Positions 1 to 10,050 of a stretch of DNA of 64,000 nt are shown in pieces. The notes beneath the pieces are model-generated. The model saw only the letters and a program-made list of their open reading frames with translations, was not told the DNA's origin and did not search any database. The stretch is from Ophiosphaerella korrae (lineage: Eukaryota; Ascomycota; Dothideomycetes; Pleosporales; Phaeosphaeriaceae). Made by a program: the position numbers and the translations under genes. The first letter of the stretch is position 1. Each line of letters starts with the position of its first letter. The stretch spans positions 62,001-126,000 of the forward strand of contig JALNQF010000047.1 in assembly GCA_028456385.1 (NCBI GenBank), in the 5' to 3' direction.

Positions 1-207
1 CTCAGGCGCGAGGTCTTCCTGTACGTGTTCGATGCGGTACTGATGCTTGCGGTTATGATTGTCTTCAACTTTGTTCACCCAAGTGAGGTTACAGAGTTGT
101 ACCAGCAACGGGTAGTGGTGCACAAGGAAGCGCATCCAAAGGATGCAAGAGGCGTCGAGATGCAGCCCAGAAATGGGCGCGAAGTTCCTGGTGGACCGTG
201 GTCGTAG
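1..207 (+). CDS. RTA1-like lipid-translocating membrane protein, C-terminal end (partial)
   Basis: Frame 1 is open from the first base to a TAG at 205-207 and gives 68 residues; the 5' part lies outside the window. The segment starts with EVFLYVFDAVLMLAVMIVF, then NFVHPSEV. This is the layout of the last transmembrane helix and following HP motif of the RTA1 family of seven-helix fungal proteins. The complete RTA1-like gene at 7808-8694 ends the same way (YMYLFDTAPMFAVQVMF, then HLVHAADI). The tail is hydrophilic and cytosolic-looking. RTA1/RSB1 relatives are linked to export of sphingoid bases and resistance to sterol-targeting compounds; the substrate here is unknown. Family assignment rests on about 45 residues. 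Confidence 0.75.
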   Translation, partial: LRREVFLYVFDAVLMLAVMIVFNFVHPSEVTELYQQRVVVHKEAHPKDARGVEMQPRNGREVPGGPWS

Positions 208-828
208 GGGCCTGAGTACGGTATGAGAAGAGATGACTTGGTGTTGGTCTATTTCCTTTGTGATTTTCTTTATTTACTGTGGTAATGTAGCATTTTTTTT
301 TTGTTTCGGTAGATGCCAGATCCCCCCTGTTGGTAGATGCACTTGTAGAGTGCAGCAGCGATGATGGCATGCGAGAGAAGCGAAATCTATCTGCTATACA
401 CATGTCAGTTTCAGGAAAGTGAGATAGAACCCATGAAGAGGATAATCGTGATATTGGTTTGTTTGGTGCCATTGATATCTTCCGAAGCCTGCTGCTCACC
501 CTGTGCTGTTTGAGTCGTACCTGCGCCGGCTACTGACGATGGCTCTACATTTAGGTGTATCCACATAACTGGGCCATGTGGAGTTAAAATATTCGCCTTT
601 GCAGGCATATTCCATGGATGATGGTGGAATTCGCATGAGGAAAGGGTGTTTCATTCAGAAATGCGAGGTCAGTAAGCCCCACCAAGTACTGCGCCACGTC
701 GGCGGTACGCAAGCCGACCCGGCTGCTCGGGTCTAGATGCTGCATGCCGTAGCTCCGCCGTATTTTCTCGTATAGTTATCAGAAGCGCTCCTTTGTGGCA
801 AAAGCGTATTACAACTTTTCGCATCAAT
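208..828. other. Intergenic: RTA1 3' flank and regulator promoter
   Basis: No coding exon is supported. It holds the 3' flank of the RTA1-like gene, a T-rich tract near 291-303 and the presumed promoter of the downstream Zn2Cys6 gene. Open frames on the minus strand have no protein-like pattern. Confidence 0.6.
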
Positions 829-2164
829 ATGTCAGAACCAACACAAACCAGAAGACGGCGGGCACACGCAAAATCACGCAACGGATGTCTGGCATGTAAA
901 CGCAGGAGGATCAAGGTGCGTTCTGTGGAAAGTTGCAATGTAAAACCACGTCGTCTAATGTATCGCGTAGTGCGATGAAGAGAAGAGCGGCTGTCATTAC
1001 TGTATACGAAGAGAGACGCCTTGTGTGTATTCACATTCGTCTGAAACACGTGCGTCTGCCACTCCGTCCGGACCCCAACAGTTTACGCCTCCTGAGACCA
1101 CTTCTAGTGTGGGTTCACCTGGACGTTCGAATACTTTGCAGACACGGCCCAGGCTATCGGCTCCCAGCAGCATCAGCAACGATGCAAAGCTGGATTCCTT
1201 CACCATGAACGATCTCGTTCTACTGCATCACTGGTCGGTCGTCACCAGCCTTACCATGGTCAATACCCCAGGCGTAGATCACATCTGGCAAACCGTTATG
1301 GTGCAGGTGGGAACTCAAAATCCCTACGTGATGCAGGGCTTATTCAGCCTCACGGCGCTACATCTCGCCTACCTTGACCCGCCCAATAAGCACACTCTGA
1401 TGGTAGCGGCTGCACAATACCACAACAGGGCCCTTCGCGACTTTCAGACCAGAATCTGCAACGTAGACGATCACGACAGCGATGCACTCCTCGCGAGCGC
1501 ATCCATCAACATCTTCTACGTCATCGCCACCTTCGGAAACCTGTGCCATGGCGACGCAAACGAGTCCTCGGCCAGTCGCCGCGCGCGTATCCTGGGTGAG
1601 GAATGGATCGCGTTGATACGAGGCGTCAATCGGCTCCTACAACAGATCCGCGAACGCGTCAGAGTCGGTCCGCTGAGCTCATTGCCAAGCCTCGGAAACT
1701 GGGAGGAACTCGACCCAGACACCGTCACGGTACCTCACGACGCCGAAATGCAGTCTCTCAGATCCATATGGGCAGGTAGCACCGACGCGCCCGTGTACGA
1801 CGAGTCGCTGTACTTGCTGCGTAAGTGCTGGGCTTGGACCACGCAATTTCGCAATTTCCCTGGCCATGTCATGCCACAGCTTGCTTCGCATCCGGATTGG
1901 GGTTACAATCGCAGCTGGAGTGGTCCCTTCATCTGGTTGAGTCTCGCGCCAGATGCCTATTTCTTGCGCCTGCAGCAACGCCAACCTGCTGCGCTCCTTT
2001 TATTCGCGCATTTTGGCGGCCTGTCTGCGGAGCTCGAAGGGTACTGGTGGATGGAAGGCTGGGGCAAAAGCATCGTGTTGGCTGCGGCGGATACCCTGGG
2101 GAGCTATTGGAACGTCTGGATGGAGCTGCCATGGAGACTGGTAGCGGGGTCATGCGATGAATAA
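829..2164 (+). CDS. Zn2Cys6 transcription factor, Upc2-like family
   Basis: Two exons, 829-915 and 971-2164, with a 55-nt GT-AG intron, encode 426 residues. The intron falls inside the DNA-binding domain. Splicing joins GCLACKRRRIK to CDEEKSGCHYCIRRETPC, giving six cysteines at residues 20, 23, 30, 37, 40 and 47 with exact C-x2-C-x6-C-x6-C-x2-C-x6-C spacing. A basic stretch RRRRAHAKSRN precedes it. The rest resembles the middle region of fungal C6 regulators of the sterol-uptake (Upc2) type: LLHHWSVVTS, then a long helical region, and AHFGGLSAELEGYWWMEGW near the end. It is presumably nuclear. It lies between an RTA1-like gene and a sterol-type glucosyltransferase on the same strand, so local regulation is plausible but unproven. 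Upc2-like is a family label, not proof of sterol sensing. Confidence 0.88.
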
Positions 2165-2722
2165 ACCCCGAGTATCGGCGACCCTAGTACAAGGGGGGTG
2201 CAAGTGGGACCTGCAATAGTGGGTCGCTTGCGCAGAGGCCTAGAAACTCATCGAGGTTTCTACGTAAGCTGTAATTTTTTATACAAATACGAGCTTTTTC
2301 AGAACGCCAGATGTCTCAGCATGCTCACTCAGCAAAATGCCCAAAACACCTCGCCGTCGCCCTACCCGAGATAAACGAGTTCGAATCCACACCCTATACT
2401 GCCAAGCTGGCTGGGATAGCCCTCTTGGGCCCACTATCGCTGGTCCCACCTGCACCCCCCTTGTATACCCAAACACGCTATAATTACATGCAGCCTCGCT
2501 AACGGGTTTCGACAAGTGGAGCCGCCAATTCGAAAATAGCCCAGGGTGCGAGGTGCGTATCCAGCATGCGTATTCAGCCTGTTCGCAGTTGGTTTTACGG
2601 TCTTCCACTCACCTATGCGCAAATGTTTGGTCAGGTTGAGTCGTTGAAGGCAAGATTGATTAAAGACCTTGAGACTCACTCTAGCACCAGCGTAAACTTC
2701 GACCTCTCCACTCAGGAACATT
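2165..2722. other. Intergenic between regulator and glucosyltransferase
   Basis: No exon could be supported. An open frame at 2566-2808 runs out of phase with the glucosyltransferase start and looks like leader sequence. The region probably carries the regulator's 3' end and the glucosyltransferase promoter. Confidence 0.5.
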
Positions 2723-5700
2723 ATGCCCCCAACATCCAAAGAGGACCATGGAGCCGACCTCGAATTGGTAGGCGCGAATTTCCGCACGTCTGCCATTGCA
2801 AAGGGTAGGTACTTTTGGTCAACACCATTTCTGCGTGTCTCCCAAATCTCACTTCACTGCAGACGACGATCGCATTGACCTCACTTTCGATGCGGGGAAC
2901 GCTAGTGCATTGAATAGTCTTCTGGATGCAAGAACTCAGAAGGGCAGTCCATCGCCAGCACCATTGCATTATACCAGTGTCGAATACCCTTTTGGTCATC
3001 ACAAAGTCACCTCAGTCCCTCCACTGAATATTGTGATACAGATTGTTGGCAGTCGAGGTATACTTGCTCTGCTCTGAATAAATTACCTGCTCTGAATCCA
3101 AAAACTCATCAGTTTTGCACAGGCGATATTCAGCCCTTCATAGCCTTGGGCACCGAGCTCAAGTTGTACGGTCATAGGATACGCATTGCCACGCACAATG
3201 TGTTTAAGGATTTTGTACACGAGTCAAATCTCGAATTTTTTCCTATTGGTGCTGATCCCTCAGAACTTATGCAAGTAAGTTAGTCATTGAACAGGATTGA
3301 CATCCCATGCTCACGTAAAGCAGTACATGGTAAAGAACCCTGGCATCATTCCCAAGTTTTCAACAATCAAGGCCGGAGACATCGGCAAAAAACGAGCCAT
3401 GATTTCAGAGATATTGGAGGGATGTTGGAAATCATGCATCGAACCTGATCCAGATACCGGCGTGCCATTCATCGCAGAAGCCATCATCGCAAACCCTCCA
3501 AGCTTTGCACATATACACTGCGCCGAGGCGCTGGGGGTTCCATTACATATGATGTTCACGATGCCTTGGAGCCCGACAAAAGCCTTCCCGCATCCCCTGG
3601 CGAATATCAAGCGGTCGGATCTTGATCCGAAGACGGCCAACTATCTGACATATGGAATGATCGAGCTGATGACTTGGCAAGGGTAGGTTGCATCTCACAG
3701 CTTCTTTGTTTGCGTTTTTGCTGACCTAAAACACTTTTGTACAGCCTGGGAGACATCATCAACAACTGGCGGGAGAATACACTCTCGCTAGAACAAGTCG
3801 GCGCTATTGATGCGGCGGGCATTATGGAATCACTCAGAGTGCCCTACACATATTGCTGGTCGCCAAGTCTCGTGCCTAAACCGAACGACTGGCCGTCATA
3901 TATTGGTGAGCTTTGAGAATGTTACAACTTTTTTATTGATATGAATACTAAAGCGGCAGATGTTTGCGGATTCTTTTTTCGGGATGAGCCCCAATATTTG
4001 CCCCCGAACGATATAGAGGAATTTCTTCGAGCTGGGCCCCCGCCCCTGTACATTGGTTTCGGTAGTATCGTGATGGAGGACCCGGCTTCCATCACAGATA
4101 TCATCTTGTCTACGCTGCGGAAATGTGGCGTGAGGGCTATCATCTCACGGGGATGGAGCAACCTCGGTGAAGGGAAAGAGGAGGAGGAGAATGCGCTGTT
4201 CATTGGGGACTGTCCTCATGGTAATTATAGGATGGAATCCGAATGCCATTTACACTAACAGCATGTCCAGAATGGTTGTTCAAGCGCGTCTCCGGAGTTG
4301 TACATCATGGCGGTGCAGGAACCACGGCCTGCGGACTTTTGAACGCCTGTCCGACCTCCATCATCCCTTTCTTCGGAGAGTGAGTAAATCTCATCGAAAT
4401 ACAGCTAGCTTCTGTTAACACTTGTTTCCAGCCAGCCATTTTGGGGTGACATGGTTGCCGCTGCAGGCGCCGGGCCTCGCCCAGTCCACCACACATCTAT
4501 CACCGAGGTGAACTTTACAGTCATCGTCGAAACTCTGCTCGATCCAAACACAAAGCGCGCAGCTGAGGCTATTGCAGTGAAGATGCGGCGTGAGCAGGGC
4601 GTTAGACGTGCAGTGGAATCGTTCCACAGCAACCTGCCCCAAGCAAATCTCGCATGCAGCCTGTTGCCGACCGAAAGCGGGGTGTGGATGTACGATGCGA
4701 AAGCGCTCAAGAAACAAGGGAAGAAGGTCACCGATGGCCTAAGGTTATCTCACAAAGCAGTCACGGTATTGAGCAAACATAAAATGCTGGACTTGACCAA
4801 GCTCAAACTGTAAGACTTGTCCCCGGCTTCCACTTTTTCCTCACCATATTATGTTCCATCCTAATACCCTCCCTGCTTTCGAATTGGTCTTAACAATGCC
4901 CTAGCCAACACTCCAAACCCTTCCATCTTGAAGCACAACGTTGGGACCCCCTAACCGCAACCTCCTCCTCCATCCTTGCCAGCGTCGTCGACTTCAGCCA
5001 CGGCTTTGGCACCCTTGTCTCAGCCCCTGTCAAAGCATACAAACACTACCATCCTACCAAAACATCTTCTTCCTCCCCCGACATTCCCTCCACTGCCAAA
5101 CCCATGACAGCTAGTTCTGGCGCCACCGCCGCTTCCTTGGCCGGCGTCAACAAAATGATGACCAGCCTAGTCAAAGGCTCGCTCGTCGACTTCCCCGTCG
5201 CACTCACCGAGGGCCTGAATAACGTGCCGTTAATGTATGGCGAGAAAGTCCGCAAGCGGAAACCCATCACAGACTGGAAGAGCGGGAGCAAAGAAGCCGG
5301 CAAGAACTTCGTGAATGGATTCGCGGATCCAATATGGTGCCTGTTCAAGCAGCCGGCCGTCGGGTTAACCAAACACGGCGGGTTGGGGGTTTTAACGGGA
5401 TTGGGAAAAGCAGGCATGGGATTAGTAGTGAAGCCAGGGAGCGGTAAGCAAAGCAAACCTTTCTTTCTTATAACCTTCAACATATACACTTAATTAGGAG
5501 GTCATATCTCTCACCTCCTCGCCATTGTTGGCTAATTGTTCAACGCTTTTTCTAGCCATGTTCGGCCTCGTAGCCTACCCAGCCCTCGGTATCTATCAAT
5601 CCATCGTCGGCGCATCAACGTCGGCAACTCAGGCCGCCATCTTACAAGCTAGAGTCGCACACGATGCCTTTTTAAACGACGCACATCAGCCTAGTGCGGA

Positions 5701-5743
5701 GGACGAGGCAGAGGTTCTGCGGAAATTCAACTCTTTGACGTAA
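2723..5743 (+). CDS. Sterol/UDP-glycosyltransferase (GT28-type N-terminus, GT1-type C-terminus)
   Basis: Ten exons keep one frame for 807 residues: 2723-2804, 2863-3057, 3123-3274, 3324-3682, 3745-3905, 3960-4220, 4271-4379, 4432-4809, 4905-5443 and 5556-5743. The N-terminal half carries [13 protein letters not shown] around residue 90, the nucleotide-sugar transferase family 28 signature. The C-terminal half carries [17 protein letters not shown] around residue 415, the UDP-sugar binding region of sterol 3-beta-glucosyltransferases. About 240 residues follow the catalytic part, including [16 protein letters not shown]. This extension is known in fungal GT28-like proteins and has no function I can name. 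The PH and GRAM domains of Atg26-type enzymes are absent. Expected reaction: glucose from UDP-glucose to a sterol or similar lipid. Acceptor specificity cannot be read from sequence. The start was chosen as the first ATG in phase with exon 2. Confidence 0.9.
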
Positions 5744-6142
5744 AATCGAAAAATGCAAAACAGTCGACTTAGATAACTCTTATTGTGTATGCGATTTGAT
5801 TGTACAAAAATCTGTAGTCTGAGGAAAGGGTATCATGTTTAGGGCTATGTATTACTAAAAAAGAATTACCGCTTACGCTAGAAAACTTCAGGTCTAGAAG
5901 TAGGATGTCTTTAAGACCTCCTCAATCATGTTTCCTTGAACTAAAACATTGCTTACTACATTGCGTGTCCAAGTACTTGCCTTTGTCCAGACCCCTGGGT
6001 GTCGCGTCACTTTGTGTATCCATTAGTATTTAACATTGCAAATACTTTACATTCAATAGTGTCTCGCTCACTCTCAGAGTAGGGAAAACGTCTTGACAAA
6101 TCTTCAGCTGTACGTTGTTTGTTTTGTGCCAAGTTTTTTTTA

Positions 6143-6169
6143 CTGGCTGACTGGCTGACTGGCTGGCTG
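6143..6169. repeat. 8-bp tandem repeat (CTGGCTGA)
   Basis: The unit CTGGCTGA occurs about three times in a row, the last copy ending GG. It lies in non-coding DNA. Confidence 0.9.
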
Positions 6170-7460
6170 TTGGGTTCATAGATCCATAGGAATGTGGTGA
6201 GTAGTAGATTTAATCTGTTTAGCAAAGAATGCCAATTTTTCTTAGAGCACGCCGGTATATTTGAATTCAGGCCGACCGACGACTTTGGATGACGAAATCT
6301 GATTTCAGGGTGAGAGCTGGAGGAAACAAAGCTAATTGTAATGAATCATTCAGGTAAGTCTGTTTACTAAAGAAGGTCCGAGAAAAGAAAAACATTCAAT
6401 ATTCAATATTCCTATCCAAACCAGACCAAAAACGTTTAGAAACGGGTCCACAAAAAGGGTCGTTACAACCACCCAAATCACAAATAAACAAAGTTCACAC
6501 AAAAAGCGTTTACATAAAGAGGGTGATGGGAGGCCCTGTTGCCTGGGTGTTATTCTTTTCTGCTAAATCGACAAGGAAGCTTATGAAGTTATTATTTTCG
6601 GAAAGCTTTGGTGAGCTATTGTTTGCAGATAAGGGAGTGTTCGTGTAATGCAGCTAATGATCATGTGGGTGAATATCGCAAAAAGTTAGTTTATACATAA
6701 GATGCGTCCAATTAATTCAACCGTGTCAACTGCTGTCTTATTACACGCGCCAACCATTACTCCATTCTGAAAGGCTATCAGTATACTGCGAGGCGTATTC
6801 GTAGGTCGTAACCGACTAGCGTATAGAGTATCCTGTCTTCCTTGGGAAGGCCTGGAACGGGTGAATGCCTTTTTTTTTGTTTCGGGTCCGTTCGTTCGAT
6901 ATGATAGGTATTAGAAGGTACATAAGTACGCGCATCAACAAAGGGGTTTACCAGGGTAAGTAATTAAAGATACGAGTCAATAGGGTTGTAGCGGTTGGTA
7001 AAGCTGGCCCCAGAAGTAGCCTGTCATACCCATGTACCTGTCTGCGTATCGATCAGAGGGCGCAGTTCCCCCACAAAAAAAACACAAGCGCTTTCGGCAA
7101 GCATCCTACTAGACCTTAGGATATACGCAATACGCTCTTTTAGCGGGCCTGGTTGGCAAGGACAGTAATCAATTGCCCGAATACGCCGTCGTTGCCCGAC
7201 TAGTAGAGGCGAAGCTAGATAGCGTCCAGACCCAGATATTCATCCGCAATTGCGCTCCAAACGTGCTGTTTCTCGTATAGCATGATACCTTCATATTTCA
7301 TGCGCCTCAATGCACTGCCAGGGCCAGGGTTGGCAGATTTACGGTAAATTGAGATTTGTTTACATACGTGTATACACAAATGTAACACCTGCCATCCAAA
7401 TTTCAGGCTTTTCATTGGCTTATATCGTTACTAAGCCGAAATGAACAAGCCCGTAAATAC

Positions 7461-7494
7461 ACGTATACACGTATACACGTATATGCGTATACAC
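7461..7494. repeat. 8-bp tandem repeat (ACGTATAC), palindromic core
   Basis: About four units of ACGTATAC, with a T and a G substitution in the third and fourth. Each unit contains the palindrome GTATAC, so the tract could extrude small hairpins. Confidence 0.9.
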
Positions 7495-7807
7495 GCAGGT
7501 GCACGGACATTTTGCCGACCCTAGTCAGAGCATAACAAGCCGGATCGTACGGTGGTCTTTACATTGGCGAATAGCTGGTCTTAATGCAAGTTTCAGTGGC
7601 TTTTTCACCCTTAAGTCGAAGTGAAAGAGCTGAATCATGACCATAGTATATGTATCTGCTCAAATGGCACATAAGTTGGAATAGCACACTCCTTCCATTT
7701 TTCTCAAGGCTCTGCACTTTGTCAATCTCTTAAGTTATCATTCCTACCACTCTCTGAACCAGCTAAACCCACTCGACTTTGTCTCCGTTCCTTCTCAGTT
7801 AGAATAC

Positions 7808-8694
7808 ATGGCGGGACAAAATGGGATTTATCTTTATGAGCCCAGCCTCGCGGGTGCGCTAATTGCTGCAGCCGCATTCGGCGTCAGTGCTGTCTACCAC
7901 CTCGTACAGTTGATCCGAAAGAAAGCATGGTTTTATAGCTCCCTTACCATCGGCGCCTTTAGTAAGTGTTCAAAAGTTTCTTGATGTCGACTATCCGCTA
8001 ACAAACCTCAGTGATGACGGCTGGCTACGTCTTCCGATACTTCTCAGCAAAGTCACCAGCAGACCTGGGCCCTTATATTGGTCAATCGCTCTTTATTATC
8101 CTTCCTCCTTCCCTCTACGCAGCAACAATCTATATGATTTATGGCCGTCTCGTTCTCTTCGTCAACGCCCCAGAAGCCTCGATTATCATACCTACACGCG
8201 TAACCAAAATATTCGTCTGCGGCGACGTGCTTGCCTTTTTGTTGCAAGCTGGCGGTGGTGGCATGATGGCGCAAGCAGGGATGGCTAAATTAGGCCAAAC
8301 TATTATGCTCATCGGTCTTTTTATCCAACTCCTTTTCTTCGGTTTCTTTCTTATCATCTCGCTCGTGTTTTGGAAGCGCATGAACGGTTCCTCCAAAACT
8401 CTCAGCATTCCACAGTACGGCAAATACTCCTGGCTGGCATTACTGAAGCTGCTACTTTGTGCGGCAGTTATTATTATTTTGCGCTGCATATTTCGGGTGA
8501 TCGAGTTCAGTCAAGGGCATGACGGTTATCTTGCCAGTCATGAGGTGTACATGTATTTATTCGACACAGCGCCCATGTTCGCTGTGCAAGTCATGTTTCA
8601 TCTGGTGCATGCTGCTGATATCTTCGGCACAGGAACGGTGGGGAAATTGGCAGACAACGAAAGCTGCATTGACTTGTATGAGAGGAGCGCCTGA
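7808..8694 (+). CDS. RTA1-like lipid-translocating membrane protein
   Basis: Two exons, 7808-7961 and 8012-8694, joined across a 50-nt GT-AG intron, encode 278 residues, close to the usual family length. The protein is almost entirely hydrophobic segments: SLAGALIAAAAFGVSAVYHL at the N-terminus, MMTAGYVFRYF after the splice, then several helices including LIGLFIQLLFFGFFLIISLVF. Motifs typical of RTA1 proteins are present: GYVFRY, PPSLYAATIYMIYGRLV in helix three, RCIFRVIEFSQGHDGYL before the last helices, and EVYMYLFDTAPMF near the end. Family members act in the plasma or endosomal membrane in lipid translocation and resistance to membrane-active compounds. It is paralogous to the partial gene at 1-207; the two flank the regulator and the glucosyltransferase. 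Substrate unknown. Confidence 0.9.
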
Positions 8695-10050
8695 CATGAG
8701 GACGAAGCTGACGCTGTAGAAAATAGAGGATAGAGAATCGAAATAGGTATTGCACCGCAGACAGTGTAGCACTGGTTGCTAATCAGTATACATGGATCAA
8801 GTTTTTTATGTAAGAACTTGTGTTTAACCTTTCATTCTGAACTGACTGTTTGTATTGCACTTGGGGCTTTGTTGGAACCATCTTTCACTATATTATACTC
8901 ACCACTTGTTATTCCACCTACGTGAAACCCCTTCTACTCTTTCTTGCCGTCGCTCGTGCGCGAAGATCATCACAAGTACTATAAATAAGAATTTTCAGAT
9001 AAATTGGTCATCCACCCAAAAAAATATCATGTTCGCACTACCACGCGGTCGGGATTTTCTCTTTTCCTTTTGAACTACTTTAGCTAAACCCTTTTCTGCA
9101 AGTGGCAGGGCGTATCGAGTACGCTATAGCTTGGATACCGAATACGCGGAATACGCCAACTACGCAACCAATTTTATACGCTCTGAGCGCGGGCCTATAA
9201 TTGGTCCTGCGCATATGAAACGTACAGCGCCACCCTGGTCAATTTATATCAAGGATCAACTATACCACTTCCCGCCGATATCCAGGGGCAAATGCACGTT
9301 TCATATTCCCACAGAGTAAGTAGAGAAAGCATATTCCGTCTGGGTCGACTTCATTTCAGCGATTGGCATTGCGTTAGAATTCTTTATCAGCCAGCCATTA
9401 TATGTACAAAAGAATTGAACCACATTACCAAATAGAGGCTATCATATCGTGTGGTCGCTCAAGCTAGTTATACGTAAAGTTTGGAAGTGGTTTGGCAAGT
9501 TAATCGAGTAAAATATTAGCTAGCTGCACATGTCAGCTACGCTCTTAAATTTTGTTATAGGCTAGACATACTCTATGTTACGTTCTTCCTTAAGAAGCAA
9601 ATTTTGAGGTCTCTTAGGGCTTTCCTTATCATTATATCCCTCCCTCTTCCTACACCAAGCCAATCTAAGATAGCTAGCTACAACCTATCTGGCGTTTATC
9701 AGGTTTTTGAATACAAGCAATCAGCTACTTTGTGGTATAAAAATCTAGATGTGTTGAAAAAGTCTCCGGGAGAAACCATGTCTGACGGTGGTGTATAAAT
9801 TGCATGGATTTCTTGCTACAGGAACTTCTCCACTGTAGAAAGTAGTACCGGTTGAGCCCTCACCCGATCCATAGAGAGCAGACCATAAGCCAGACGTAAG
9901 AGGGGCAGCAAGGGAGTTCACAAGAACACCTACCTGCTCATCTTATCGACAAAAAGTTGCATCCAATATTATGATGGTAGTTCTATTGCAAGAAAGGGCT
10001 ATTTAAATATCTTGCAATAAATGTTCTCATGTAATATTTGTTTCCCTTCC
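8695..10050. other. Intergenic, about 1.4 kb, AT-rich
   Basis: No supported exon. Two GAATACGC 8-mers sit close together at 9140-9147 and 9149-9156. The 64-codon frame at 9604-9798 has no recognisable pattern and was not called. Confidence 0.55.

Larger units (their letters stand above)
5744..7807. other. Intergenic, about 2.1 kb, with short tandem repeats
   Basis: No exon is supported on either strand. It contains two simple tandem repeats (6143-6169 and 7461-7494), several A/T runs and two copies of the 8-mer GCGTATTC or its complement (6793-6800, 7179-7186). The last few hundred bases are presumably the promoter of the RTA1-like gene. Confidence 0.6.

Noticed and set aside
669..1049. 126-codon minus-strand frame opposite the Zn2Cys6 domain
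   Set aside because: Shadow of the regulator gene; no protein-like pattern and a strong coding explanation on the other strand.
2371..2390. tRNA T-loop-like word GAGTTCGAATCCAC
   Set aside because: No D-arm, anticodon stem or acceptor stem could be folded around it on either strand.
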